NCBI GenBank assembly: GCA_029778515.1
Contig: JAKOQD010000262.1
Coordinates: 1 to 9,966, forward strand
Length of the DNA: 9,966 nucleotides
Reading direction: 5' to 3'
Source: Actinomycetes bacterium
Lineage (GTDB): Bacteria; Actinomycetota; Actinomycetes; Propionibacteriales; Propionibacteriaceae
Part shown: positions 1 through 5,678 of the stretch, piece after piece
Layout of the letters: each line of letters starts with the position of its first letter
Position numbering within the stretch: position 1 is the first letter of the stretch
Program-made: the position numbers and the translations under genes
Notes under the pieces: generated by a model
Databases searched by the model: none
Told to the model about the DNA's origin: nothing
Seen by the model: only the letters and a program-made list of their open reading frames with translations

Positions 1-560
1 CCCGGTGATCCCTACCGAGGCCGGAATGGTGTCGCGCAGCACCTCGTCGGTGTAGCCATCGCCCTCGTTCGCCGGCTGGTGGTTGTAGATCTCGGCGTGG
101 AAGGCAGCGTACTTGCCGGTGACGTCCGAGCATGCCGCGGCGATGCCCGAGCGGGTGGACGAGTCGTTCTGCAGATTGTTGTCCAGGAACGTCATATTGC
201 GGTTGCGCAATTCGATGTCGCCCGCGTCCGCGAGCACCTGCGGGCCTCGCTGTACAGGGTCTCGAACTGCTTGCAGATCGGGCACTGGTAGTCGAAGAAC
301 AATTCCACGACTGGCGCGCCTTCCTTGGCGAGCCCGGGGTTCACCACGATCGCCTTGTTGTCGGACGTGGCGTTGGGCGGCGTGACCGAAGTGGCGGACG
401 GGGATGCCGTCCCGGCCTGCTGCACGAGTACGACGGCGAAGACCCCGATCAGCACGACCGCGAGGATGGCCGCACCAACGCCGATGATGCGATTCAGCCG
501 CTGCTGCTTGGCCTTGGCTTCCGAACTCTTCCGCAGGCGTTCGCGGTTGTTCTCGGTCAT
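1..560 (-). CDS. Membrane-anchored DsbA-like thioredoxin-fold protein, frameshifted and 3'-partial
   Basis: Probable extracytoplasmic thiol-disulfide oxidoreductase. Reading from the ATG at 560, the protein has a charged N-terminus (about residues 1-24), one membrane segment (about 25-48), a Ser/Thr/Pro-rich linker, and a thioredoxin-fold start with the redox motif C93-P-I-C96 (FDYQCPICKQFE). The annotated frame dies at a TGA (stop ends at 192) after a run of Arg/Cys/Ser residues that looks like out-of-frame translation. Shifting by one base near 240-241 restores a convincing protein (VLADAGDIELRNRN, then GIAAACSDVTGKY and FHAEIYNHQPAN) that stays open to position 1, as expected for a DsbA/DSBA-thioredoxin domain. 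One missing C on the plus strand near 240 would explain it. The start is supported by AGGAG about 8 nt upstream and by the ATGA overlap with the MauE-like gene, so translation is probably coupled. I cannot tell a true mutation from a sequencing error. The family call is strong, the substrate unknown. Confidence 0.82.
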
Positions 561-1108
561 TGGGCGGACTCCTTGTCGTCGAGTTCGGCATCGGACGCAC
601 CGGCGTCCGGGTCAGTCAGCGGGGCGAACAGCCAGTTGTCGATCGCAAACGGTGACTTGGGCTTCCAAGCGGCCCACGTGCCGAGCGCGAGCAGGCCGAC
701 GTCGCGGGCGATCTCCAGTGGATATTGGGTCGCGCTCGGGTCAACCTCGCCGCCGGCGGCGAAGCAGCCACAATCGATGGAGATGCCGCGCGCCCACACC
801 GAGGCGATGCCGATGATGAATGCCAGCATGAGCAGGCCGCCCAGAATCGCGGAGATGCGGGTGAAGGTGCCGGTGATCAGCAGCAGGCCCATCGCGATCT
901 CGATGATCGGCAACGCCGAACCGACGAACGCGGTGATTTCCCAAGGCAGCAATTGGTACAGCCGCACCGACTGCACGGACGCGTCCAGGTGCCCCACTTT
1001 GAGCAGCCCGGCCACCAGGAGCACGCCGCCAAGGCCGAGCCGGCAGGCCAAGGTGACCCACTCCGTCCACGGTCGTCGGAGTGCTCCGACGGCGGGCGTT
1101 TCGGTCAC
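557..1108 (-). CDS. MauE/DoxX-family redox-associated membrane protein
   Basis: Small integral membrane protein of the MauE/DoxX type. With a GTG start at 1108 it is 183 aa. Four hydrophobic segments lie at about residues 18-36, 57-79, 85-106 and 135-148. A CxC pair (C113-G-C115, in IDCGCF) sits in the loop between segments 3 and 4, which is typical of the MauE-like subgroup found beside thioredoxin-fold proteins. The Asp/Glu-rich C-terminus is probably cytosolic. It overlaps the downstream DsbA-like gene by ATGA at 557-560. In the family, such pairs are thought to pass electrons or disulfides between the membrane and the thioredoxin partner; that role here is inference. An ATG at 1156 would add 16 residues, but that stretch contains a perfect TATAAT (1121-1116 on the minus strand), 7 nt before the GTG, and it has no ribosome binding site. 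I therefore prefer the GTG with a leaderless mRNA. Confidence 0.85.
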   Translation of the reverse strand: MTETPAVGALRRPWTEWVTLACRLGLGGVLLVAGLLKVGHLDASVQSVRLYQLLPWEITAFVGSALPIIEIAMGLLLITGTFTRISAILGGLLMLAFIIGIASVWARGISIDCGCFAAGGEVDPSATQYPLEIARDVGLLALGTWAAWKPKSPFAIDNWLFAPLTDPDAGASDAELDDKESAQ

Positions 1109-1115
1109 CCGATGG

Positions 1116-1121
1116 ATTATA
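1116..1121 (-). promoter_or_regulatory. Consensus -10 box (TATAAT) for the MauE/DsbA-like operon
   Basis: TATAAT reads on the minus strand and is followed by 7 nt and then the GTG at 1108. A start of transcription 7 nt downstream would fall on the GTG itself. I see no good -35 hexamer at 16-18 nt spacing. It lies in the 64-bp divergent gap shared with folC. Confidence 0.6.
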
Positions 1122-1157
1122 CGCAGGCGGTCCCGTTGATCGGGCGCAGCGATCATC

Positions 1158-1163
1158 TAGGCT
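1158..1163 (+). promoter_or_regulatory. Candidate -10 box (TAGGCT) for folC
   Basis: TAGGCT ends 9 nt before the folC ATG at 1173, and no purine-rich Shine-Dalgarno lies between. This fits a leaderless or near-leaderless (about 0-3 nt leader) transcript. No clear -35 is visible, so the call rests on position and the TAnnnT pattern. Confidence 0.42.
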
Positions 1164-1172
1164 GAGCGCACC

Positions 1173-2510
1173 ATGAGCCGAACCCACGCTGAGATCGTCG
1201 CCGAGCTCCAGTCGCGCTGGCCGGAGCATAAGATCGGCCGCAGCCAGGCCCGGATCCGTGCCCTTTGTGACCTGCTCGGATCGCCGCAGGATGCCTGCCC
1301 GGTGATCCTGATCACCGGCACCAACGGCAAGGGCAGCACCGCGGCGATGATCGACTCGCTGCTGCGCGCGCTCGGCCTTCGGGTCGGACGCTTCTCCAGC
1401 CCCCACCTGGTCAACCTCACCGAGCGCATCACCATCGATGGCGAGCCAATCGCCGACGAGGTCTTCGACGAACTCGTCGAGAACGTGGCGCCGCTGGTGA
1501 AGCTGGTGGACGAACAGGCGATCGACGGCATCGCAATGACTTTCTTCGAGGTGATGACCGCACTCGCCTACGCCGCTTTCGCGGACGCTCCGGTGAACGT
1601 CGCCGTCGTCGAGGTCGGCATGGGCGGTGAATGGGACGCGACCAACGTCACCGACGCCGCAGTCGCCGTCGTGGCGCCGATCGATTTCGACCACACCGCG
1701 ATCCTCGGGTCGACCCTGGCAGAGATCGCGGCCGAGAAGGCCGGGATCATCAAGGCCGGCAGCCGAGCCGTGCTCGCCGCCCAGCAGCCCGAAGCTGCGA
1801 GCGTCCTGCTGGCTCGCTGCGCGGACGTGGGCGCCGAGGTCCGGCGGGAGGGCATGGAGTTCGGTCTCATCGACCGGGTGCCCGCCATCGGTGGGCAGGT
1901 GTTGCGTCTGGAAACGTCCGAGGGGCCGCTGGGCGATCTGGTGCTGCCGCTGTTCGGCGCACACATGGCTCGCAACGCCGCCCTGGCAGTGGCCGCAGTG
2001 GAGGCGTTCGTCGGCAGCCCGCTGCCAGCCGACGTGATCGCCGAGGGTCTCGAACAGGTGACCGCGCCGGCCCGGCTTGAAATCGTTCGCCGCTCGCCGA
2101 CGGTCGTGCTGGACACCTGCCACAACTCGCATGGGGCTCGGGCGACGATCGACGGCATCACCGAGGCATTCGACTTCGCGCCCCTGATCGGCGTGGTGGC
2201 GATGATGGCCGACAAGGATGTCAGCGGCGTGTTGGCGGTGTTCGCCGAAGCGATGACCACCGTGGTGACCACGACGATCGCCAACACCGCCCGCGCGCTC
2301 TCTGCGGACGCCCTCGGCGGTCTGGCCGCCGAGGTGTTCGGCGAGGAACGGGTCCGGGTGGCGCCCTCGATGGCGCTGGCGATCGAGGAGGCCGTCCGGC
2401 TGGCGGACGAGGCTGGCGCCGGCGCCGGGGTGCTGATCGCCGGGTCGGTCTATGCCGCCGGCGAGGCCCGAGCGCTGCTGGTGCGGGAGGACAATCCCGA
2501 TGGGGCTTGA
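1173..2510 (+). CDS. folC: Bifunctional dihydrofolate synthase / folylpolyglutamate synthase
   Basis: Cytosolic Mur-ligase-family enzyme that adds glutamate to dihydropteroate and to reduced folates using ATP. At 445 aa it has the usual family length. Motifs in order: the P-loop GTNGKGS at residues 49-55; SSPHLVNLTERI at about 75-86; the metal and substrate region VVEVGMGGEWDATN at 145-158; DFDHTAILGSTLAEIAAEKA at 171-190; FGAHMARNAALA at 261-272, closing the central domain; a C-terminal ligase domain with DTCHNSHG at 314-321; and IAGSVYAAGEAR at 422-433. The 314-321 motif differs from the usual D-x-A-H-N-P form, with Cys before the His and Ser in place of Pro, though His and Asn are kept. 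The gene is first in a folC - DUF4233 - ndk run, which is a conserved actinobacterial order. Its 3' end overlaps the next gene by 11 bp. The start at 1173 fits the family N-terminus and the -10 box just upstream. Confidence 0.95.
   Translation: MSRTHAEIVAELQSRWPEHKIGRSQARIRALCDLLGSPQDACPVILITGTNGKGSTAAMIDSLLRALGLRVGRFSSPHLVNLTERITIDGEPIADEVFDELVENVAPLVKLVDEQAIDGIAMTFFEVMTALAYAAFADAPVNVAVVEVGMGGEWDATNVTDAAVAVVAPIDFDHTAILGSTLAEIAAEKAGIIKAGSRAVLAAQQPEAASVLLARCADVGAEVRREGMEFGLIDRVPAIGGQVLRLETSEGPLGDLVLPLFGAHMARNAALAVAAVEAFVGSPLPADVIAEGLEQVTAPARLEIVRRSPTVVLDTCHNSHGARATIDGITEAFDFAPLIGVVAMMADKDVSGVLAVFAEAMTTVVTTTIANTARALSADALGGLAAEVFGEERVRVAPSMALAIEEAVRLADEAGAGAGVLIAGSVYAAGEARALLVREDNPDGA
2485..2491 (+). 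promoter_or_regulatory. Ribosome binding site fixing the DUF4233 gene start
   Basis: GGGAGGA, inside the end of folC, lies 8 nt before the ATG at 2500. It decides for that start over an in-frame upstream start at 2452 and an in-frame ATG at 2524. Confidence 0.6.
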
Positions 2511-2847
2511 TCGGACGAACCCGATGGGTCGGGTGATGCTCAGCATCCTGGCCTTCGAGGCCATCGTGTTCGGCCTTGCCATCGCGGGAATGGTCCAGGT
2601 GGACGCGGTCAGCGTGCCGGTCGCGTTCGGCATCGGTCTGGGCGCTGTCGCGCTGGCGGTGCTGGCGGCCGCGCTGCTGCGGCGTCCGCTGGGCTATCCG
2701 CTGGGCTGGCTGACCCAGGTGGTCGCGGTGGGGATGGGCTTCGTCACCGAGATGATGTTCGCGGTCGGTGGCATGTTCGCCCTGCTGTGGGCGGTCTGCT
2801 TCGTGTTGGGCCGACGGATCGAGAAGACGCATCGAGCGTCCGCCTGA
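2500..2847 (+). CDS. DUF4233 family four-helix membrane protein
   Basis: Small integral membrane protein of 115 aa with unknown function. Four hydrophobic segments are visible at about residues 12-32, 38-60, 67-84 and 86-104. A basic Arg-Arg turn (61-62) follows the second segment, and a basic tail (GRRIEKTHR) follows the fourth. Its position between folC and ndk matches the small membrane protein (DUF4233) found at this spot in many actinobacteria, such as Rv2446c between folC and ndkA in Mycobacterium tuberculosis. The family call rests on that order plus size and topology. The ATG at 2500 overlaps folC by 11 bp and has a strong GGGAGGA site, so translation is probably coupled to folC. A longer reading from 2452 would add Cys- and Pro-rich residues that lie wholly within folC and look non-coding. 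Its steady partnership with folC hints at a folate- or membrane-related role, but nothing in the sequence shows what it does. Confidence 0.82.
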   Translation: MGLDRTNPMGRVMLSILAFEAIVFGLAIAGMVQVDAVSVPVAFGIGLGAVALAVLAAALLRRPLGYPLGWLTQVVAVGMGFVTEMMFAVGGMFALLWAVCFVLGRRIEKTHRASA

Positions 2848-2922
2848 TCCCGGCTGTTCGACCCGCCAGCCACAGGCCGCGGCCGGCTCGGGCGCTCAGC
2901 CACGACTGTCGGACGGGGACGG

Positions 2923-2928
2923 TAGGGT
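2923..2928 (+). promoter_or_regulatory. Candidate -10 box (TAGGGT) for ndk
   Basis: TAGGGT is followed by exactly 7 nt (TCCGGCC) and then the ndk ATG. No Shine-Dalgarno is present in the gap. This is the spacing expected when transcription starts on the A of the ATG. The 88-bp gap after the DUF4233 gene holds nothing else I can recognise. Confidence 0.48.
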
Positions 2929-2935
2929 TCCGGCC

Positions 2936-3352
2936 ATGACCGATCTGCAACGAAGCCTTGTCCTGCTGAAGCCCGACGCCGTGCGGCGTGGGCTCGCCGG
3001 CACCATCCTGGCCCGGTACGAGGCGAAGGGCCTGAGCATCGTCGCGCTCGAACTGCGACAGGTGGACGCGGGCCTTGCCGACCGGCACTACGGCGACCAC
3101 GTGGCGCAGCCCTGGTACCCGCCGCTGCGGGAGTTCATCACCAGCGGGCCGACGGTTGCGATGGTGCTGGAAGGGCCGAGTGCGATCGAGGTGATTCGGC
3201 TGATGAACGGCGCGACCAACGCCGTCGTCGCCGCGCCGGGCACGATTCGTGGCGACTACTCCCTGTCGAACCGCGAGAACCTGGTCCATGCGTCCGACTC
3301 GCCGGAGTCGGCCGAGCGGGAGATCGGACTGTGGTTCCCGAACCTGGTCTGA
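2936..3352 (+). CDS. ndk: Nucleoside diphosphate kinase
   Basis: Transfers the gamma-phosphate from ATP to nucleoside diphosphates through a phosphohistidine, balancing cellular NTP and dNTP pools. The protein is 138 aa, the normal length for bacterial Ndk. Visible family residues are Lys12 in LVLLKPDAV, Tyr52 in RHYGDH, Arg88 and Thr94 near the nucleotide site, Arg105 in GTIRGDY, Asn115, and the catalytic His118 in the signature NLVHASDS. None of the expected catalytic residues is missing. The reading frame is open well upstream (to 2768), but that part overlaps the DUF4233 gene in another frame and has a Cys- and Arg-rich shadow composition. The ATG at 2936 gives the usual N-terminus (TDLQRSLVLLKPD). 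The end overlaps the CPBP protease gene by 22 bp, so the two are probably co-transcribed. It is the third gene of the conserved folC - DUF4233 - ndk order. Confidence 0.96.
   Translation: MTDLQRSLVLLKPDAVRRGLAGTILARYEAKGLSIVALELRQVDAGLADRHYGDHVAQPWYPPLREFITSGPTVAMVLEGPSAIEVIRLMNGATNAVVAAPGTIRGDYSLSNRENLVHASDSPESAEREIGLWFPNLV
3318..3322 (+). promoter_or_regulatory. Ribosome binding site inside ndk for the CPBP gene
   Basis: GGGAG sits 8 nt before the GTG at 3331 and supports that GTG as the start, although it lies inside the last codons of ndk. Confidence 0.5.
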
Positions 3353-4443
3353 CCGACCGGCCGGTCCCAGAACCCCCGCGACCGCAGCCCGAGCCCACTG
3401 GGGCGTGGTACCCGCCGCCGTCCTACCCTGCGCAATATCCGCCGCCGGCGCACCAGTATCCGCCCGGTTTCCAACCTGGCCCAGATCAGGTGTTCTGGCC
3501 GGCCGTGCCGGTGAAAACTGCAGCGCTGCCGGTGGTGCGCAGGGAGTACCACGAGTTCTTCCGGGCACCCCGTTTCCGCTGGTGGCGTCCGCTGTTGGGA
3601 CTGGCGATGTTCGTGGCGGTGTGGTTCGTCGGCACGCTCGTCGTGACCGTTGCGGCGCTCGCCTACGACGCGTTCACCGGCCGGACCAACCCGGGTGAGC
3701 TCACCACCGAGGTGCCGATGACCCCGGCGCTGTTCACCGCGAACAACATCGGTCTCGGCCTCGCCATCCCGATCGCCGGCCTGACTGCTTGGGCGGTGTT
3801 CGGGCAGCGGCCACGCTGGATGTCATCCATCCTCGGAGGGTTCCGCTGGGGGCTGTTCTGGCGGTTCTCGCTGGTCGCGGCCGGCATCTTCCTCGTGGGG
3901 CTGGCGGTCAGTTTCGCGATCGGGGGCGAGGGCGGCTCCGAAATGCGCTGGAACGCGGACTCGGCGTTCCTGATCGCTGCGATTCTGCTCACCACACCCT
4001 TCCAGGCAGCCGGGGAGGAGTACGGCGTCCGCGGGTTCCTGGCACGCAGCATCGGCTCGTGGTTCGGCGCACGTCGGGTGGGTCTTGTGGTCGCCACGGT
4101 GATCACCTCGGTGGTGTTCATGATTCTGCACGCCGCCGACAACATCTGGCTGAACATCTACTACTTCAGCGTCGGAGTGGTCTGTTCGGTGCTGGTCTGG
4201 CGGACGGGCGGGCTAGAAGCTGCGGTCGCGCTGCACGTGTTCAACAACCTGATCAGCGAGGTAACCCTGCCGTTCGTGCCGCTCGATGAGGTCTTCGCCC
4301 GTGGCCCCAACGACGCCGGGCCAGAAGTGCTCGTGCAACTGGTGTTCACGTTTTCGGTGATGGCGGCAATGCTGTGGATCGCCAAGCGGCAACGGCTGCA
4401 GTCCGCCGCCGCTCCTGGCGCACAGCCGGTGACCGGGCCGTAG
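3331..4443 (+). CDS. CPBP family intramembrane metalloprotease (Rce1/Abi-like) with proline-tyrosine-rich N-terminus
   Basis: Polytopic membrane protein of 370 aa whose second half is a CPBP (CAAX protease / Abi) domain. All three signature motifs are present: EExxxR as E229-E230-Y-G-V-R234, FxxxH as F263-M-I-L-H267, and HxxxN as H302-V-F-N-N306. In the family these residues form an intramembrane metal-dependent active site, so the protein is probably catalytically competent. Hydrophobic segments start near residue 87. The first 60 residues are cytoplasm-like and unusual: repeated Tyr-Pro-Pro units (about 27-48) in a Pro/Tyr/Gln-rich stretch, resembling low-complexity tails that bind partners. 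The GTG start overlaps ndk by 22 bp and has a GGGAG site, which implies coupling. Family roles range from protein processing to bacteriocin immunity. The substrate here is unknown, and I see no bacteriocin or prenylated target nearby. Confidence 0.9.
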   Translation: MVPEPGLTDRPVPEPPRPQPEPTGAWYPPPSYPAQYPPPAHQYPPGFQPGPDQVFWPAVPVKTAALPVVRREYHEFFRAPRFRWWRPLLGLAMFVAVWFVGTLVVTVAALAYDAFTGRTNPGELTTEVPMTPALFTANNIGLGLAIPIAGLTAWAVFGQRPRWMSSILGGFRWGLFWRFSLVAAGIFLVGLAVSFAIGGEGGSEMRWNADSAFLIAAILLTTPFQAAGEEYGVRGFLARSIGSWFGARRVGLVVATVITSVVFMILHAADNIWLNIYYFSVGVVCSVLVWRTGGLEAAVALHVFNNLISEVTLPFVPLDEVFARGPNDAGPEVLVQLVFTFSVMAAMLWIAKRQRLQSAAAPGAQPVTGP

Positions 4444-4462
4444 CCCCCGATCCGGGCTTTTT
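4442..4462 (+). terminator. Intrinsic terminator at the end of the folC-ndk-CPBP unit
   Basis: A 5-bp stem, AGCCC (4442-4446) with GGGCT (4454-4458), has a 7-nt loop and runs directly into five T residues (4458-4462). It begins within the CPBP stop codon. The stem is short, but the T-run and position are good. Confidence 0.52.
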
Positions 4463-4475
4463 CGCCAACTTGGCA

Positions 4476-4481
4476 TATCCT
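4476..4481 (+). promoter_or_regulatory. Candidate -10 box (TATCCT) for the uridine-kinase-like gene
   Basis: TATCCT lies 68 nt before the kinase ATG, just after the terminator. A start near 4488 would give an mRNA leader of about 60 nt. That leader would open with a 6-bp hairpin (4487-4492 with 4498-4503, one G-U pair, loop TTTCG). No clear -35 is seen. This is the only unit-heading gene here that seems to have a real leader. Confidence 0.35.
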
Positions 4482-4549
4482 GGAAGCTCGGGTTTCGCCC
4501 GGGTGCACCGTTACATCGGTCGCCCAGGTTTCAGAGCTGAGGGTGTGAG

Positions 4550-5230
4550 ATGGGTACTGAGCCGGTGGAGAAGCTGGACGCTCCGGGTGGCCTGAAGTGG
4601 TTGCGAGCACGCATTCGCGCCCGGTCCGGACGGACGCTGGTGGGCATCGACGGCGTCGACGGCGCTGGCAAGACGACCTTTGCCAACGAGCTGGCCGACC
4701 TTCTCCGCGAGAGCGGCATCGAAGTGATCCGGATTTCCATGGACCACTACCTGAACCCGCAGACGAAGCGCTACGCGCAGGGACGCTCCTCAGCCAAGGG
4801 CTATTTCGAGGACAGCTACGACTACGAGCGCTTCACCGACGAGGTGCTGGAGCCGCTTGGCCGCGACGGATCGGGCCGCTACCGCACCGCCGCGTATGAC
4901 CTGGACTCCGAATCGGAAGTCCATTCGCCGTGGCGGGTGGCCCCCGATGAAGCAGTAGTGATCGTGGATGGCATGTTCATCCATCGCGACGAGCTCTGCT
5001 CGAGCAAGCGGAACAAGATCTGGGACCTGTCGGTGTGGCTGGATGTGCCGTTCGACGAGTCGTTCCACCGCATGTCGGAGCGCGACCACAAGCTGTCCGC
5101 CGACCCGCAGGACCCGGGCAACGCGCGCTACTACCAGGGCCAGCTGCTGTACCTGGCGTCGTGCGACCCGGCCAAGCGCGCCGACCTCGTCGTGGAGAAC
5201 GCCGCGCCACATTCCGCCGACATCGACTGA
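4550..5230 (+). CDS. Uridine kinase-like P-loop kinase
   Basis: Cytosolic P-loop nucleoside/phosphotransfer kinase of 226 aa, most like the uridine kinase / phosphoribulokinase group. It probably phosphorylates uridine or cytidine in pyrimidine salvage, but the substrate is not proven by the sequence. Features: Walker A in GIDGVDGAGKTT with Lys41; strand-end ISMDHY with Asp65, equivalent to the Asp that follows the second strand in Udk; SYDYERF (about 89-95), a version of the Udk F/Y-D-x-P region; a Walker B-like strand VVIVDGMF with Asp140; and a basic lid region RMSERDHK (about 174-181). The family usually has about 200-220 aa, so it looks complete. A GAGGG site 6 nt before the ATG supports the start. 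It stands alone between a terminator and a 448-bp gap. Other nucleoside or pantothenate-like kinases of the same fold remain possible. Confidence 0.82.
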   Translation: MGTEPVEKLDAPGGLKWLRARIRARSGRTLVGIDGVDGAGKTTFANELADLLRESGIEVIRISMDHYLNPQTKRYAQGRSSAKGYFEDSYDYERFTDEVLEPLGRDGSGRYRTAAYDLDSESEVHSPWRVAPDEAVVIVDGMFIHRDELCSSKRNKIWDLSVWLDVPFDESFHRMSERDHKLSADPQDPGNARYYQGQLLYLASCDPAKRADLVVENAAPHSADID

Positions 5231-5233
5231 GTT

Positions 5234-5250
5234 GCCACCGAATCTGTGGC
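5234..5250. terminator. Weak convergent hairpin after the kinase gene
   Basis: GCCAC (5234-5238) pairs perfectly with GTGGC (5246-5250) around a 7-nt loop. It sits between the kinase stop and the stop of the minus-strand remnant, which fits a two-way terminator. There is no T-run on either strand, so the call is tentative. Confidence 0.28.
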
Positions 5251-5251
5251 T

Positions 5252-5491
5252 TCAGCCGGTGAAGTCGAGGGTCACACCACTGCCGGTGATCTTCGCACCG
5301 GTCGCTGTGCGCTGCCCGGCGTAGGTGTAGCGGCCCTGTTTCAGCCCGAAGGTTCCCGAAGGTCCGCCGCTGAAGGTGCCCGTGGCGTCGATGGCGGTGT
5401 ACGGGCTGCCCTTGCAGGTGGCGGCAGCGTGCAGGGACGCCCGCGCGAACTGCTCGACGGCCGTCGCGCCGCCGTCCCAGAAGCCGGACGG
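5252..5491 (-). pseudogene. Orphan C-terminal coding remnant, start lost
   Basis: A minus-strand reading frame of 79 codons ends at a TGA (5254-5252) and looks coding. It begins SGFWDGGATAVEQFARAS, continues through a Thr/Gly/Tyr-rich part (about residues 30-65) and ends ITGSGVTLDFTG. The composition (Gly, Thr, Ser, alternating beta-like pattern, a single Cys at 26) resembles the end of a secreted or surface protein. It has no ATG, GTG or TTG start. The frame is closed upstream by a TGA at 5494-5492. Only about 185 bp remain before the oppositely directed radical SAM gene, so a full gene cannot fit. One alternative is a short protein from an ATG at 5523 joined by a frameshift near 5485-5495, giving about 90 aa. 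I do not recognise the family. A decayed gene is the likeliest reading, but artefactual coding appearance in high-GC DNA cannot be excluded. Confidence 0.45.
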
Positions 5492-5663
5492 TCACCGGTA
5501 GCGCTGGTTCGACGCGCCCTCATCGCCGCCGTTACTGCACTGTCTTCGCGCTATCGTCGAGGTGCCCGCCGCGAGGCGCAACGCCGCAACTGGCGGATCG
5601 CTGGGTTGTTCGGGCGAAGAACTGCGCAAGCCGCGCGCAGCGGGCGATGTCAGTGGGGCCGGT
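5492..5663. other. Gap with no recognised gene
   Basis: Between the remnant and the radical SAM promoter I find no convincing gene on either strand. The plus-strand open frame from GTG 5562 runs into the radical SAM gene but has a non-family composition. The minus-strand frames are broken by stops or are antisense shadows. Upstream parts of the remnant's parent gene may lie here in decayed form. Confidence 0.4.
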
Positions 5664-5669
5664 TATCCT
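5664..5669 (+). promoter_or_regulatory. Candidate -10 box (TATCCT) for the radical SAM gene
   Basis: TATCCT ends 9 nt before the ATG at 5679. There is no Shine-Dalgarno between, so the mRNA is probably leaderless or nearly so. No clear -35 is visible. Confidence 0.42.
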
Positions 5670-5678
5670 GATGCGACC

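Noticed and set aside
132..1139. Plus-strand open frame opposite the MauE/DsbA-like genes
   Set aside because: Low-complexity Arg/Pro/Ser content. The minus strand has clear membrane and thioredoxin motifs.
1109..1156. ATG start for the MauE-like protein at 1156
   Set aside because: No ribosome binding site, and the extra codons contain the TATAAT box. It is kept only as an alternative.
741..2633. Very long minus-strand open frame (about 630 codons) opposite folC
   Set aside because: It is antisense to folC and rich in Arg, Gly, His and Asp, the usual mirror of high-GC coding. folC shows all family motifs on the plus strand.
2768..2935. Upstream extension of ndk
   Set aside because: It overlaps the DUF4233 gene in another frame, and the family N-terminus begins at the ATG at 2936.
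3331..4443. CPBP protease as an abortive-infection or bacteriocin-immunity defence gene
   Set aside because: No bacteriocin, restriction or phage-related gene is nearby, and the gene is coupled to ndk. Family membership alone does not support a defence role.
5562..5678. Upstream GTG extension of the radical SAM protein (39 residues)
   Set aside because: The composition is unlike the family N-terminus, it has no ribosome binding site, and a -10 box lies between it and the ATG at 5679.
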